Notes: generated from the sequence alone by a model not told the origin. 64,000 bases of DNA from Tateyamaria omphalii (GCF_001969365.1 NZ_CP019312.1:1364001-1428000); one strand, 5' to 3'; counted from the stretch's first letter, positions 15,944 to 25,682 are shown. Numbers and translations: made by a program.

Positions 15944-18369
15944 TGATCATTGCCTGGATGCGCACGGCGCTTCTGACGGTCTGTCTCGTTCTATTTGCGG
16001 CCCTGGCGGGCGCGCAGGGCAATGGGCCGGACTATGCGGCGTGGGAATCGACGGCCACAAGGGCCGAGCAAGCCGTGGAAGTCGCCGAAGCCTCGAACCA
16101 GGCGTTTGAGACACTGCGGGGTGAAATCGCCGATTGGCGGGCGCAGTTCCAGAACCAGCTGAACGCCAATGACAGCCGCCTGCAAACCCTGCGCGAGCAG
16201 ATCGCGGCATTGGGCCCTGCGCCTGAGGAGGGGCAGGAAGAAGCAACGGAAATCGCCAACCGTCGTGCCGAACTCAACGCGCAGCTTGAACGGCTCAGCA
16301 CCCCGCGCCGCACGGCAGAAGAGGCATTCAGCCGCGCCAACGGGATCATCACGGAGATCGACGGCATTCTGCGCGACAGGCAGACTGAAGAATTATTGAA
16401 TATGGGGCCATGGCCGGTCAATCCTGGCAACTGGCCCACGGCGTTGCGGCAGGCGCAGGACTCTATAGCGGCGCTTGTTTCGGGCACACAGCAGGCGTGG
16501 CAAAACCCGTCACGCCGATCGAATGCCAGCGATAACCTGCCCTTGGTCCTGGTTTTATTGGTGATTGGCGGGGTGTTGCTTGCGCGGTCGCGCTATTGGT
16601 CGGAATTGCTGGCGGTCAGGATCCAGCGTGGTGGGACTGGATCGAGCGCTGGCGTGGCCAGTTTCGTGGTGTCGCTTGGCCAGATCATCCTGCCCATGCT
16701 GGGCCTGTTTGCCTTTATCCGGGCGGTGCGCGCTACGCAGCTTTTTGGGCCGCGTGGAGATTTGCTTCTGGACGGGCTGGAGATCTTTGGGCTGGTTCTG
16801 TTCTTTTCGCGCTGGCTTGCCGGTCGCTTGTTCCCCAAGGACGATGTGCTGCGCGCGCCGGTGGCCATACCGGACAACCGACGGGCGGAAGGGCGTGTTT
16901 ATGCCGTCATCCTTGCCTGCGTGTTCGGGCTGGCTGTTCTGCTGACAGGCGTGTCTGATTTCGACCGGTACGATGCCGGGTCGGATGCGGTCCTGCATTT
17001 CCCGCTGGTCATTGTTGCGGGTCTAATCCTCGTCCGGTTCGGGTGGCTTCTGCGGCGCCAAGTGCGGGCACGCAGGGACGATCCAGAGAAGACTGTGGCG
17101 TATGGAGACCGGATCGCCGGCACGATCGGGCGCGGCTTGATCGCGGTGGGGATGCTGGCCCCGTTCCTTGCTGCCTTTGGCTTTGGCGCGGCATCAAAGT
17201 TCCTGATTTATCCGACCATTCTGACCCTTGCGCTGATCGGCACCGTGGTGCTGCTGCAAGGCTTTGTGCGCGACGTATACGCCGCGTTGCGGCCGGGCGA
17301 GGGCGCGCGCGAAAGTCTGGTGCCGACCCTGATCAGTTTCCTGCTGGTTCTGATCGCCATCATCCCCCTGTCGCTGATCTGGGGCGCGCGTGTCACCGAC
17401 CTGACCGAGGTGTGGGCAAGGTTGCGGTCGGGCCTGACCATCGGCGACATGACCATTTCGCCGGGCAGTTTCCTGACACTGATCATCGTTTTCACGATTG
17501 GTTACGTGCTGACGCGGGCGGTTCAGAACGCTCTGAAAACCTCGGTGCTGCCCAAGACCAAGCTGGATCCCGGCGGTCAGGTCGCGATTGTGTCTGGCCT
17601 GGGCTATGTCGGGATTTTTCTGGCAGCGCTGATCGCCATCACGTCGGCCGGGATCGACCTGTCCAGCCTGGCCATCGTGGCCGGTGCGCTGTCGGTCGGG
17701 ATCGGCTTTGGTTTGCAGACCATCGTGTCGAACTTTGTCTCTGGTATCATCCTGCTGATTGAACGCCCCATTTCAGAGGGCGATTGGATCGAGGTGGGCG
17801 GGCAGATGGGATATGTCCGCTCGATCTCGGTCCGCTCGACGCGGATCGAGACATTTGACCGAACGGACGTCATCGTGCCCAATGCGGACCTGATTTCCGG
17901 CACTGTGACGAACTACACCCGCGGCAATACTGTTGGGCGCGTGATCGTTCCTGTCGGTGTGGCCTATGGCACCGACACCCGCCGTGTCGAACGGATCCTG
18001 AAAGAGATTGCAGAGGCGCATCCCATGGCGCTGGCCAACCCGCCGCCCGCGATCCTGTTCATGGGCTTTGGCGCCGACAGTCTGGATTTCGAGATACGGA
18101 TGATCTTGCGCGACGTGAACTGGATGCTGTCCGTCAAGAACGAGATCAACCACCAGATCAACGACCGGTTCCAGCAGGAGGGGATCGAGATACCCTTTGC
18201 CCAGCGGGATGTGTGGCTGCGTAACCCGGAGGTTCTGCAAGCGAAGGCGGAGCCTGTCCCGTCCGAAAGTGCCTCTGCCGATGTGGAAAAGCCGGTGGTT
18301 GAGCATATGGACCATAGCGACCTTGAGCCCGACGCCCCGGCGGAAGATGGGGATGGAGACGGGAGATGA
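15943..18369 (+). CDS. large MscS-type mechanosensitive channel with DUF3772 domain
   Basis: 808 residues. An N-terminal signal peptide (LTVCLVLFAALAGAQG) leads into a periplasmic coiled-coil-like region up to about residue 185 that fits DUF3772. Many membrane segments follow between about 200 and 600. The MscS pore and beta domain begin near residue 580 with GIGFGLQTIVSNFVSGIILL and continue with GDWIEVGGQMGYV. The acidic tail ends in Asp/Gly. Such large MscS relatives open on membrane tension and let solutes out during osmotic downshock. It is translationally coupled to cysK upstream and overlaps the alaX-like gene downstream by 4 bp. Confidence 0.88.
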   Translation: MIIAWMRTALLTVCLVLFAALAGAQGNGPDYAAWESTATRAEQAVEVAEASNQAFETLRGEIADWRAQFQNQLNANDSRLQTLREQIAALGPAPEEGQEEATEIANRRAELNAQLERLSTPRRTAEEAFSRANGIITEIDGILRDRQTEELLNMGPWPVNPGNWPTALRQAQDSIAALVSGTQQAWQNPSRRSNASDNLPLVLVLLVIGGVLLARSRYWSELLAVRIQRGGTGSSAGVASFVVSLGQIILPMLGLFAFIRAVRATQLFGPRGDLLLDGLEIFGLVLFFSRWLAGRLFPKDDVLRAPVAIPDNRRAEGRVYAVILACVFGLAVLLTGVSDFDRYDAGSDAVLHFPLVIVAGLILVRFGWLLRRQVRARRDDPEKTVAYGDRIAGTIGRGLIAVGMLAPFLAAFGFGAASKFLIYPTILTLALIGTVVLLQGFVRDVYAALRPGEGARESLVPTLISFLLVLIAIIPLSLIWGARVTDLTEVWARLRSGLTIGDMTISPGSFLTLIIVFTIGYVLTRAVQNALKTSVLPKTKLDPGGQVAIVSGLGYVGIFLAALIAITSAGIDLSSLAIVAGALSVGIGFGLQTIVSNFVSGIILLIERPISEGDWIEVGGQMGYVRSISVRSTRIETFDRTDVIVPNADLISGTVTNYTRGNTVGRVIVPVGVAYGTDTRRVERILKEIAEAHPMALANPPPAILFMGFGADSLDFEIRMILRDVNWMLSVKNEINHQINDRFQQEGIEIPFAQRDVWLRNPEVLQAKAEPVPSESASADVEKPVVEHMDHSDLEPDAPAEDGDGDGR

Positions 18370-19085
18370 CCGAGCCGCTGTTTCGCGAGGATGCCTATGC
18401 CCGGGATGCGGACGGCGTAGTGGTGGCACATACACCCGAAGGCGGTATCATCCTGGACCAGTCGCTTTTTTACCCCACTGGCGGCGGGCAGCCCGGTGAC
18501 AGCGGCACGCTGCGTTGGAACGGCGGTGCATTGACCATCGCCACCACTGTGAAGGGGGAGGGTGACAGTATCGTGCTGGTGCCGTCCGAACCGCGCGCGT
18601 TGCCCCCTGTCGGTGCACAGGTGACCCAATCGCTGGAATGGGACCGCCGCTATGCCCATATGCGTGTGCACACGGCGCTGCATTTGTTGTCGGTTGCCTT
18701 GCCATTCGGTGTGACGGGTGGGTCCATTTCTGCCGGGCGGGGGCGGCTTGATTTTGACATGGCCGACGCGCCCGAGGACAGGGAGGCGCTTGCCGCCGTT
18801 CTGAATGACCATGTGGCCGCTGACGCGCGCGTCAGCGCTGAGTGGATCACCGAAGCCGACCTGGATGCCAACCCCGACATGGTAAAGACGTTGTCGGCGA
18901 AGCCCCCGCGCGGGGCGGGCAAGATCAGGTTGATCCGCATTGGCGAAGGGCCAGCGACCATTGATTTGCAACCCTGTGGCGGCACGCATGTGGCCCGGAC
19001 CGGTGAGATCGGTACCCTGCGCATCGGCAAGATTGAAAAGAAAGGGCGCGTGAACCGACGCGTCTATCTGCATCTGGGCAGCTGA
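18366..19085 (+). CDS. alanyl-tRNA editing protein (AlaX-type)
   Basis: 239 residues homologous to the editing domain of alanyl-tRNA synthetase. The zinc site is complete: H102-x3-H106 in VHTALHLL and C204-GGT-H208. The N-terminal FYPTGGGQPGD is also typical. AlaX hydrolyses mischarged Ser-tRNA(Ala) or Gly-tRNA(Ala). It overlaps the channel gene by ATGA and is the last gene of the run that begins at phrB. A tRNA gene starts about 60 bp downstream. Confidence 0.92.
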   Translation: MTEPLFREDAYARDADGVVVAHTPEGGIILDQSLFYPTGGGQPGDSGTLRWNGGALTIATTVKGEGDSIVLVPSEPRALPPVGAQVTQSLEWDRRYAHMRVHTALHLLSVALPFGVTGGSISAGRGRLDFDMADAPEDREALAAVLNDHVAADARVSAEWITEADLDANPDMVKTLSAKPPRGAGKIRLIRIGEGPATIDLQPCGGTHVARTGEIGTLRIGKIEKKGRVNRRVYLHLGS

Positions 19086-19143
19086 GATTTTTCGCGACGA
19101 ACCTGCTTGCATCCCGGTGCCTACATTGGATAGAGACGGCGGT

Positions 19144-19233
19144 GGACAGGTGGCCGAGTGGTCGAAGGCGCGCGCCTGGAAAGTGCGTAGGCGGGAGACC
19201 GTCTCGAGGGTTCGAATCCCTTCCTGTCCGCCA
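19144..19233 (+). tRNA. tRNA-Ser (GGA)
   Basis: The acceptor arms GGACAGG and CCTGTCC pair fully, followed by discriminator G and an encoded CCA. The D-arm region TGGCCGAGTGG, a long variable arm and the GGTTCGAATCC T-arm are typical of a class II serine tRNA. The anticodon loop reads CTGGAAA, so the anticodon is GGA. Length is 90 bases. Confidence 0.97.
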
Positions 19234-19252
19234 CCCCCTCCCGACGGATGAT

Positions 19253-19266
19253 ATAGCGCGCGCTAT
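19253..19266. repeat. 14-bp palindrome ATAGCGCGCGCTAT after tRNA-Ser
   Basis: A perfect alternating GC palindrome 20 bp beyond the tRNA end. No T-run follows, so it is not a standard terminator. It could be a processing or binding site, or chance. Confidence 0.4.
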
Positions 19267-19359
19267 GATCGTGCATTTTCCGGGCAAGGCGTTGTCACAG
19301 CGTTTGATTTCCGCCCCGCGCCGCTTAGCTACGGTGGGAGGCAAGGACACACGACGCAG

Positions 19360-20691
19360 ATGGCAAACCATTCACATCTTTCCCGCCCCTTGGCGGTACC
19401 GGCGGGGCGCTTGTCGCGCTTTGGCCGTATGGGGTCGATGGCGGCGGGCGTGGCGGGGCGCATGGCCTTTGACGGGGTGCGGCAGTTGGGGCAGGGCGCG
19501 CGTCCGAACACGCGCGACCTGCTGTTGACACCCGCAAACATGCGCCGCGTGGCGGACGAATTGGCGCGGATGCGCGGGGCGGCTATGAAAGTGGGCCAGC
19601 TTGTGTCGATGGACACCGGTGACGTGCTGCCGCCCGAGCTTGCCGAGATCATGGCGCGGCTGCGGGCGGATGCGGATTTCATGCCGCCGCGGCAATTGCG
19701 TGATGTGCTGGATGCGGAGTGGGGCGGCGGCTGGCGCGCGCTCTTTGCCGCGTTCGATGTGCGACCCATCGCGGCCGCCTCTATCGGGCAGGTGCACCGG
19801 GCCCGCCTGCCAGATGGCACGGAACTGGCGATCAAGGTGCAATATCCCGGCATCGCCCGCAGCATTGACAGCGATGTGGCCAATATCGGGCGGTTGATCC
19901 GCCTGTCAGGTCTGCTGCCCGAGGGTTTCGCGCTGGAGCCTTATCTGGACGAGGCGCGCGCGCAGCTGCGGGAAGAGGCGGACTATGGCGCAGAGGCGGC
20001 GCATCTGGAGCATTTTGTCGGGTTGCTGGGCGACCACGAAAGCTTTGTACTGCCGCGGGTGCACGCGCCGCTGAGCACCGGGCGCGTGTTGGCCATGACC
20101 TTTGTTGCGTCCGACCCCATCGAAAGCGTGGAGGGCGCAGCGCAGGAGACACGGGACCGCGTGATGCGCGACCTTTGCACGCTTGTGTTGCGAGAGTTGT
20201 TCGAGTTCCGCGTGATGCAGACCGATCCGAATTTTGCCAATTACCGATTTGATCAGACATCGGGCCGCATCGTATTGCTGGACTTTGGCGCAACCCGAAC
20301 GGTGCCGTCTGGACTGACCGACCAGATGCGGGCGCTGATCCGTGCCGGGATGCGGGACGCGCGCGACGAGGTATCGGACATTGTTGCAGAGATGGAATTG
20401 GTCCCGCTGACAGTGGCGCCAGAGTTCCGCACACCTATCCTCGACATGATCATGTTAGTCTTTGACGAGTTGCGCGCGCATCCCGTTCTCGACCTCGCGG
20501 CGTCTGACCTGTCGCGCCGGTTGCAGCACATGGGTGAGAACCTGGCGCGTGACGGTTTTGTACCGCCGCCGGTGCCGATGGATCTGCTCTATGTGCAACG
20601 CAAGGTGGCTGGCATGTTCCTTCTGGCGCGCCGCTTGCGGGCACGTGTACCGGTCGCCGACCTGATTGCATCTTACGCGGAGCGTGCATGA
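19360..20691 (+). CDS. ABC1/UbiB-type atypical kinase family protein
   Basis: 443 residues. The ABC1 signature KVGQLVSMD (the KxGQ motif), AAASIGQVHRA (Ala-rich loop replacing the kinase glycine loop), a VQYPG segment with its conserved lysine, and LLDFGATR (metal-binding DFG) are all visible. UbiB/ADCK proteins assist ubiquinone synthesis as atypical ATPases. This one is not beside ubi genes; its stop overlaps the start of an ABC transporter ATPase (ATGA), suggesting a dedicated role with the exporter that follows. The N-terminal 35 residues are basic and hydrophobic. Confidence 0.88.
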   Translation: MANHSHLSRPLAVPAGRLSRFGRMGSMAAGVAGRMAFDGVRQLGQGARPNTRDLLLTPANMRRVADELARMRGAAMKVGQLVSMDTGDVLPPELAEIMARLRADADFMPPRQLRDVLDAEWGGGWRALFAAFDVRPIAAASIGQVHRARLPDGTELAIKVQYPGIARSIDSDVANIGRLIRLSGLLPEGFALEPYLDEARAQLREEADYGAEAAHLEHFVGLLGDHESFVLPRVHAPLSTGRVLAMTFVASDPIESVEGAAQETRDRVMRDLCTLVLRELFEFRVMQTDPNFANYRFDQTSGRIVLLDFGATRTVPSGLTDQMRALIRAGMRDARDEVSDIVAEMELVPLTVAPEFRTPILDMIMLVFDELRAHPVLDLAASDLSRRLQHMGENLARDGFVPPPVPMDLLYVQRKVAGMFLLARRLRARVPVADLIASYAERA

Positions 20692-21359
20692 CAGAGATTG
20701 CACCCGTCCTGCACCTGAGCGGTGTCACGAAGTCCTATTCCGTTGCCACCGATGCAGTGCCCGTGTTGCGCGGCGTGGACTTGCACCTCAACCCCGGTGA
20801 GACGCTTGCCCTCACTGGTGAATCCGGCAGTGGCAAAAGCACGCTCTTGCACATCGCAGGCGGCTTGGAGACGGCGGATGCCGGGCAGGTGCGCGTGGCG
20901 GGCCAGGATCTGGTGCCGATGACGGACACGCAGCGCGCGGCCATCCGGTGCAAGGACGTCGCTGTGGTCTTTCAACAATTCAATCTGATCCCGTCGCTAA
21001 ACGTGGCGGACAACATCGCGTTTCAGGCGCGCCTTGCGGGACGCCTCGACGCACAGGTTGTGGGTCATTTGGTGGCAAAGCTGGGCCTGTCCGAGCAGCT
21101 GACGAAATACCCAGAGGCCCTGTCGGGTGGCCAGCAACAGCGGGTGGCCATTGCCCGTGCCTTGGCGGCGCGCCCGCGTGTCCTGCTGGCGGATGAACCC
21201 ACGGGCAACCTTGATGAGGGCACTTCAAGCGAGGTGTTGGAGCAGCTGCTGGCGCTTGTTGCGGATACCGGCGCGGGGCTGCTCTTGGTCACACATTCAC
21301 CGGGCATTGCCGCGCGTATGGACCGCCGCCTGCATCTGAGCCGGGGGCAGGTCGCGTGA
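20688..21359 (+). CDS. ABC transporter ATP-binding protein (LolD/MacB type)
   Basis: 223 residues. Walker A is GESGSGKST at 44-52, the signature is [15 protein letters not shown] and Walker B is VLLADEPTGNLDEG, all in the LolD/MacB/FtsE form. It would power the FtsX-type permease encoded next, with which it overlaps by 4 bp (GTGA). Such pairs extract or rearrange lipids or lipoproteins at the inner membrane rather than import solutes. The unit also includes a secreted AttH-like protein, as in the attEFGH arrangement known elsewhere. Confidence 0.92.
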   Translation: MTEIAPVLHLSGVTKSYSVATDAVPVLRGVDLHLNPGETLALTGESGSGKSTLLHIAGGLETADAGQVRVAGQDLVPMTDTQRAAIRCKDVAVVFQQFNLIPSLNVADNIAFQARLAGRLDAQVVGHLVAKLGLSEQLTKYPEALSGGQQQRVAIARALAARPRVLLADEPTGNLDEGTSSEVLEQLLALVADTGAGLLLVTHSPGIAARMDRRLHLSRGQVA

Positions 21360-23725
21360 CGCGCGCCTGCCTTTCAGCCTTCATGTCGCATTGGCGGCGC
21401 AATCCGCTCCAGCTTTTTGCCTTTCTTGCGGGCCTTGCCCTGGCAACCGCGCTCTGGTCCGGCGTGCAGGCCATCAACGCCGAGGCGCGCGCCAGCTATG
21501 ACGCCGCCGCGTCGACGCTGGGGGAGGGGCAGTTCGACCAGATCGTGCCGGTGTCGGGCGACCGCATCGCACAAGCTGACTTCGTTAATTTGCGGCGCGC
21601 AGGCTGGCTGGTGGCGCCGGTGATTGAGGGACGCTTGGGCGACGTACGTCTGCTGGGGATCGACCCGCTGTCATCGCCCGCGGGTTTTGGTGCGGGACAG
21701 GATGGTGACCTGACGGGGCTCTTGAGTGAGGACCGCGTCTTTGCCAATGAAGAGACGGCTGCGAACCTGCCGGCGGACCTATCGGTCGTTGTGGATGCCG
21801 ACATCGCGCCGAACCTTGCCGTGACGGATATCGGCGTGGCGCAACGGGTGCTGGGCCGGGCAGATCTAAGCCGACTGCTCGTGCAGCCCGACCAACCGCT
21901 TGTGCAGCCAGCGCTGGCGGAGATCGCGCCGCACTTGCGGCTGCAACCCGCCAGCCAGACGGCTGATGTGGGCGAGTTGACCGACAGCTTTCACCTCAAC
22001 CTGACGGCCTTTGGCCTGCTCAGCTTTGCCGTGGGTTTGTTCATCGTTTACAGCACCATCGGCCTTGCCTTTGAGCAGCGGCGCGGCGTGGTGCGGACCC
22101 TGCGCGCGCTTGGCGTGCCGTTGCCGCGGTTGATCACGCTGATGGTTGTTGAGGTCTTGATCCTCGCACTGATCGGCGCGGGCCTCGGCGTTGTTCTGGG
22201 TTACGTCATTGCTGCGGCCCTTTTGCCCGACGTGGCGGTGACGTTGCGCGGGCTCTACGGGGCCGACGTGTCGGGCAGTTTGCAGTTTCGGGTGTCCTGG
22301 TGGGGGTCCGGGCTGGCCATTGCAGTTCTGGGTGCACTTGCGGCGGCGGGTGTCCGGCTGGCGCAGATCGCCCGGATGCCGCTTTTGGCCAGTGCGCGTC
22401 CACGCGCCTGGGCGATGTCATCGCGCCGTGCGCAGCGGGTGCAGACACTGTGCGCGGCTGTATTGTTTGCGGCGGCGTTTGTGCTGGGTCTGGGCGGGCA
22501 GGGGCTGCTTGCCGGTTTTGCCCTTTTGGGCTGTTTTCTGATCGGTGCTGCCCTGATCCTGCCGGTTTTGATCGCGCCGCTTTTGCGGGTGGCGGAACGC
22601 CGGGCGCATTCGCCGGTGGCACGCTGGTTCTGGGCCGACACACGCCAGCAATTGCCCGGTCTGAGCCTGGCACTCATGGCGCTGTTGCTCGCCATTTCGG
22701 CAAATATCGGCGTCGCGACGATGGTGTCGAGCTTTCGGCTGACTTTTGTATCCTTTCTGGATCAGCGTCTGGCGCCTGAGCTTTATGTGCAGACCGAAAG
22801 CGCGATGCAGGCCGAGGCCGTGGAGGCGGGGTTGGCCCAAGCGGGTGCCACTGTGTTGCCGTTACTGATGGTTGATGCGCAGATCGCCAGCCAGCCCGTG
22901 CGCCTGTTTGGGGTTCGGGTCGGGCCGACATATCGCGAGAATTGGGTGTTTCTGGATCAACACGGCGAGGCCTGGGATGCGGTAGATGCCGCCCAGGCAG
23001 CCGTCGTCAACGAGCAGCTGGCACGTCGGAGTGGTCTGTGGCTGGGCGATGTGATCGAGCTGGTGCCTGGTGTGCCGCTGCCCATCGCCGCGATCGTCGC
23101 CGATTACGGCAATCCCAAAGGGCAGGTGATTGTGAGCGAGGATTTGTTTCACACTCTGCATCCGCAAGTGCGCGCCCGGCAGTTCGGGGTGCGAACGGAT
23201 GACACAGAGGCCATGCGCCGCGTGCTGACCGATGATCTGGGCGTGTCTGACAGTGCAATTACGGATCAGGCGGCCCTCAAGGCGTTTTCGCTGCAAGTGT
23301 TTGAGCGCACGTTTACAGTGACTGCCGCCCTGAATGTGCTGACGCTAACAGTGGCTGGATTTGCGATGCTGATGAGCCTGCTGACCCTGGCCGACCTGCG
23401 TGTCCCGCAATTGGCGCCGGTTTGGGCGCTTGGCCTGACACGGCGCAGCATCGGACGGCTGGAGTTGCTGCGTACGGTGGTGTTTGCTGCGGTGGTGTTT
23501 CTCTTTGCGATGCCTGTAGGGCTTGGGCTGGCCTGGGTGCTGCTGGCCATCATTAATGTCGAAGCCTTTGGCTGGCGTTTGCCGATGTTCCTGTTCCCCG
23601 GTGATTACACGCGGTTGGGTCTTTATGCGCTTTTGGCCGCGGTCGCAGCGGCTGCTTGGCCCGCTTGGCGCTTGATGCGGACGCCGCCCAATGCGCTGCT
23701 GAAGGTGTTTGCCCATGAACGCTAG
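21356..23725 (+). CDS. FtsX-type ABC transporter permease
   Basis: 789 residues with the arrangement of large MacB/FtsX permeases: one membrane helix near the N-terminus (LFAFLAGLALATALWSG), a periplasmic domain, a group of three to four helices around residues 215-330, further helices near 360-440, a second periplasmic domain and four C-terminal helices. Both FtsX domains are therefore present. GTG start overlapping the ATPase stop. Its own stop overlaps the AttH-like gene by 11 bp. It is expected to move lipids or lipoproteins, possibly with that secreted partner. Confidence 0.88.
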   Translation: MTRACLSAFMSHWRRNPLQLFAFLAGLALATALWSGVQAINAEARASYDAAASTLGEGQFDQIVPVSGDRIAQADFVNLRRAGWLVAPVIEGRLGDVRLLGIDPLSSPAGFGAGQDGDLTGLLSEDRVFANEETAANLPADLSVVVDADIAPNLAVTDIGVAQRVLGRADLSRLLVQPDQPLVQPALAEIAPHLRLQPASQTADVGELTDSFHLNLTAFGLLSFAVGLFIVYSTIGLAFEQRRGVVRTLRALGVPLPRLITLMVVEVLILALIGAGLGVVLGYVIAAALLPDVAVTLRGLYGADVSGSLQFRVSWWGSGLAIAVLGALAAAGVRLAQIARMPLLASARPRAWAMSSRRAQRVQTLCAAVLFAAAFVLGLGGQGLLAGFALLGCFLIGAALILPVLIAPLLRVAERRAHSPVARWFWADTRQQLPGLSLALMALLLAISANIGVATMVSSFRLTFVSFLDQRLAPELYVQTESAMQAEAVEAGLAQAGATVLPLLMVDAQIASQPVRLFGVRVGPTYRENWVFLDQHGEAWDAVDAAQAAVVNEQLARRSGLWLGDVIELVPGVPLPIAAIVADYGNPKGQVIVSEDLFHTLHPQVRARQFGVRTDDTEAMRRVLTDDLGVSDSAITDQAALKAFSLQVFERTFTVTAALNVLTLTVAGFAMLMSLLTLADLRVPQLAPVWALGLTRRSIGRLELLRTVVFAAVVFLFAMPVGLGLAWVLLAIINVEAFGWRLPMFLFPGDYTRLGLYALLAAVAAAAWPAWRLMRTPPNALLKVFAHER

Positions 23726-24755
23726 GGTGCTTTTTCTTGTTTTCCTGTGGCCCTTCGCAGCGCTGGCGCAGGGGTTTGCCGGGCTGGGGACCGATGCCGA
23801 AGGCTTTGCGATCCCGCAGCCTGATCCGGTCTTTGACTTTCCGGCGGATCACGGGCCGCATCCGGATTACCGCATCGAGTGGTGGTATCTGACCGCCAAT
23901 CTGACGGACGCTGAGGGCACGGCCTACGGCCTGCAATGGACGCTGTTTCGCTCCGCCCTTGCGCCGGGTGACGCGGACGGGTGGCAGTCGCCGCAAGTGT
24001 GGTTCGCCCATGCCGCCGTGACCACACCCGACGCGCATTTCGCCACGGAACGGTTCGCGCGGGGAGGAACGGGGGTCGCCGGTATCGAAGCCGAGCCGTT
24101 TCGGGCTTGGATCGACGAATGGGTGATGGAGGGACCGACGCTGGACGCTGTGACATTGCGCGCCCAGGGTCCGGAGTTCAGCTATGATATGGCTCTTGAA
24201 GCGCGAGGCCCGCTGGTGTTCCAGGGGCAGGACGGCTTTTCGGTCAAGTCTGCGGACGGGCAGGCGAGTTACTACTATTCGCAGCCATTCTACGACATCG
24301 CAGGCACGCTATTGCTGCCGGGCGGACCAGTCGATGTGACGGGACGGGCGTGGCTGGACCGCGAGTGGTCGTCTCAACCCTTGTCGGACAACCAGACGGG
24401 GTGGGACTGGTTTTCGCTGTCCTTTGACAGTGGCGACAAGATGATGGGCTTTCAATTGCGCCAGCGTGACGGCACCCGATTCAGCGCCTCGACCTGGATT
24501 GGTGCCGACGGATCGACAACCGCCTATCCCGATGGTGCCTTTGTCGCAGAGCCGCTTGAGATGACGTCCGTTGCGGGCCGGGACGTGCCGACCACATGGC
24601 GCGTGCGCCTGCCCGACAGGGGCGTGCACGCACGTGTCGAGGCCTTGAACGGGCAGGCGTGGATGCCGTTGACCATTCCCTATTGGGAGGGCCCGGTGCG
24701 CATCTCCGGCAGTCACGTGGGTGTCGGTTACTTGGAGATGACGGGATATGAGTGA
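23715..24755 (+). CDS. AttH/lipocalin-like secreted protein (CrtC-fold)
   Basis: 346 residues with a signal peptide (VLFLVFLWPFAALAQG). The mature part has DYRIEWWYLTANL and, later, GRAWLDREWSSQ and WDWFSL, hallmarks of the AttH/hydroxyneurosporene hydratase-like double lipocalin fold (COG5621, 'predicted secreted hydrolase'). The ATG at 23715 overlaps the permease stop by 11 bp. Homologues regularly accompany an FtsX-type ABC pair, so this is probably the periplasmic partner carrying a lipophilic ligand. No catalytic activity is proven for the family in this context. Confidence 0.87.
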   Translation: MNARVLFLVFLWPFAALAQGFAGLGTDAEGFAIPQPDPVFDFPADHGPHPDYRIEWWYLTANLTDAEGTAYGLQWTLFRSALAPGDADGWQSPQVWFAHAAVTTPDAHFATERFARGGTGVAGIEAEPFRAWIDEWVMEGPTLDAVTLRAQGPEFSYDMALEARGPLVFQGQDGFSVKSADGQASYYYSQPFYDIAGTLLLPGGPVDVTGRAWLDREWSSQPLSDNQTGWDWFSLSFDSGDKMMGFQLRQRDGTRFSASTWIGADGSTTAYPDGAFVAEPLEMTSVAGRDVPTTWRVRLPDRGVHARVEALNGQAWMPLTIPYWEGPVRISGSHVGVGYLEMTGYE

Positions 24756-25302
24756 TCCAGGCGATTTGGCTGCGTTTCTTGAGGAGGCGTGGCAGCTTTT
24801 GCGCCGTGGCGTGGCCGACAGCCGGTCGCCTGCTCGCTACCCGACCTTTGCAACCGTATCGCCGGCGGGCGTGCCAGAAGCGCGGACAGTTGCGTTGCGG
24901 CGCGCCGCGCAGACAGAAGCAGTGGTCGAGGTTCATACCGATATCAACACTCCCAAGATTGCAGCCGTGCGCGCGTCGCCGGTTGCCGCCTTTCATGTCT
25001 GGCTGCCGAAGTCGAATTTGCAAATTCGACTGACCACGACGGTCGCGATCCTGACCGGCGATGCGGTGGAAGAGGCTTGGACCAGGGTGCCGCCTGCCTC
25101 ACGCGTGTCATATGGAACGGTGCCTGATCCGGGCACGCCTATCGAAGACGTCTATGCCTATGAAAAGCCACCCGAGCGGGCGCGCTTTGCGGTTCTGCGC
25201 TGCACGATTGATCACATTGATCTTGTTCATCTTGGGGAACGGCACCGTCGCGCTGAATATGTACGCAGCGACGGGTGGGCCGGGACCTGGTGTGCGCCCT
25301 AG
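24748..25302 (+). CDS. pyridoxamine 5'-phosphate oxidase-fold FMN-binding protein
   Basis: 184 residues with a split-barrel FMN fold. FATVSPAGVPEARTVALR and VHTDINTPKIAAVRASP resemble the FMN-binding strands of PNPOx-like proteins, and the C-terminus ends in a hydrophilic RSDGW-AGTW segment. It overlaps the AttH-like gene by 8 bp, so it is the last gene of the ABC1 kinase/ABC transporter unit. It is unlikely to be PdxH itself because the substrate-binding residues of the C-terminal region are not clear. The reaction is unknown. Confidence 0.8.
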   Translation: MSDPGDLAAFLEEAWQLLRRGVADSRSPARYPTFATVSPAGVPEARTVALRRAAQTEAVVEVHTDINTPKIAAVRASPVAAFHVWLPKSNLQIRLTTTVAILTGDAVEEAWTRVPPASRVSYGTVPDPGTPIEDVYAYEKPPERARFAVLRCTIDHIDLVHLGERHRRAEYVRSDGWAGTWCAP

Positions 25303-25682
25303 CTGCCCAAAAGCAGCGTGCGACACGCCCTGATCTGCTTGTTGGCGACCTGCCGCGCGGATCGTGCGCGGGCCGGTGTTGTGCCAAAGGACGCCTGTTG
25401 CAACAGGGCTGCATGCGCCAGCTTCACCTCAATCCTGTGATTGAGGATGTTGCGCCCCTCATCTGGCGCCATCGTCGCGGAGGTGAGCATGGCAAAGGAT
25501 GTTCGGTCTGCTGCGATATCAGACGCGGCGGGGTCATTCGTCAGCCACGCATGTTCCATTTCGGCAGAGAACCGGCCCGCGCATTCGGCAAATGTATATG
25601 TAAGCCCATCGTGCGCTGCGGCTGCACCCGCCATGCCGAACATAACTGCTCCGGCAGCTAATATTATTTTCAATCCGCTCAT
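25299..25682 (-). CDS. small secreted protein of unknown function
   Basis: 127 residues. The start MSGLKIILAAG gives a good signal peptide ending in GMAGAAAAHDG. The mature part is helical, with cysteines C39-ish (FAECAGRF) and one near the C-terminus (IRACRTLLLG) that could form a disulfide. I do not recognise the family. It is convergent with the FMN-binding protein gene, whose stop it overlaps by about 4 bp, and divergent from icd. The ribosome site is weak, which leaves the start uncertain. Confidence 0.6.
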   Translation of the reverse strand: MSGLKIILAAGAVMFGMAGAAAAHDGLTYTFAECAGRFSAEMEHAWLTNDPAASDIAADRTSFAMLTSATMAPDEGRNILNHRIEVKLAHAALLQQASFGTTPARARSARQVANKQIRACRTLLLGS

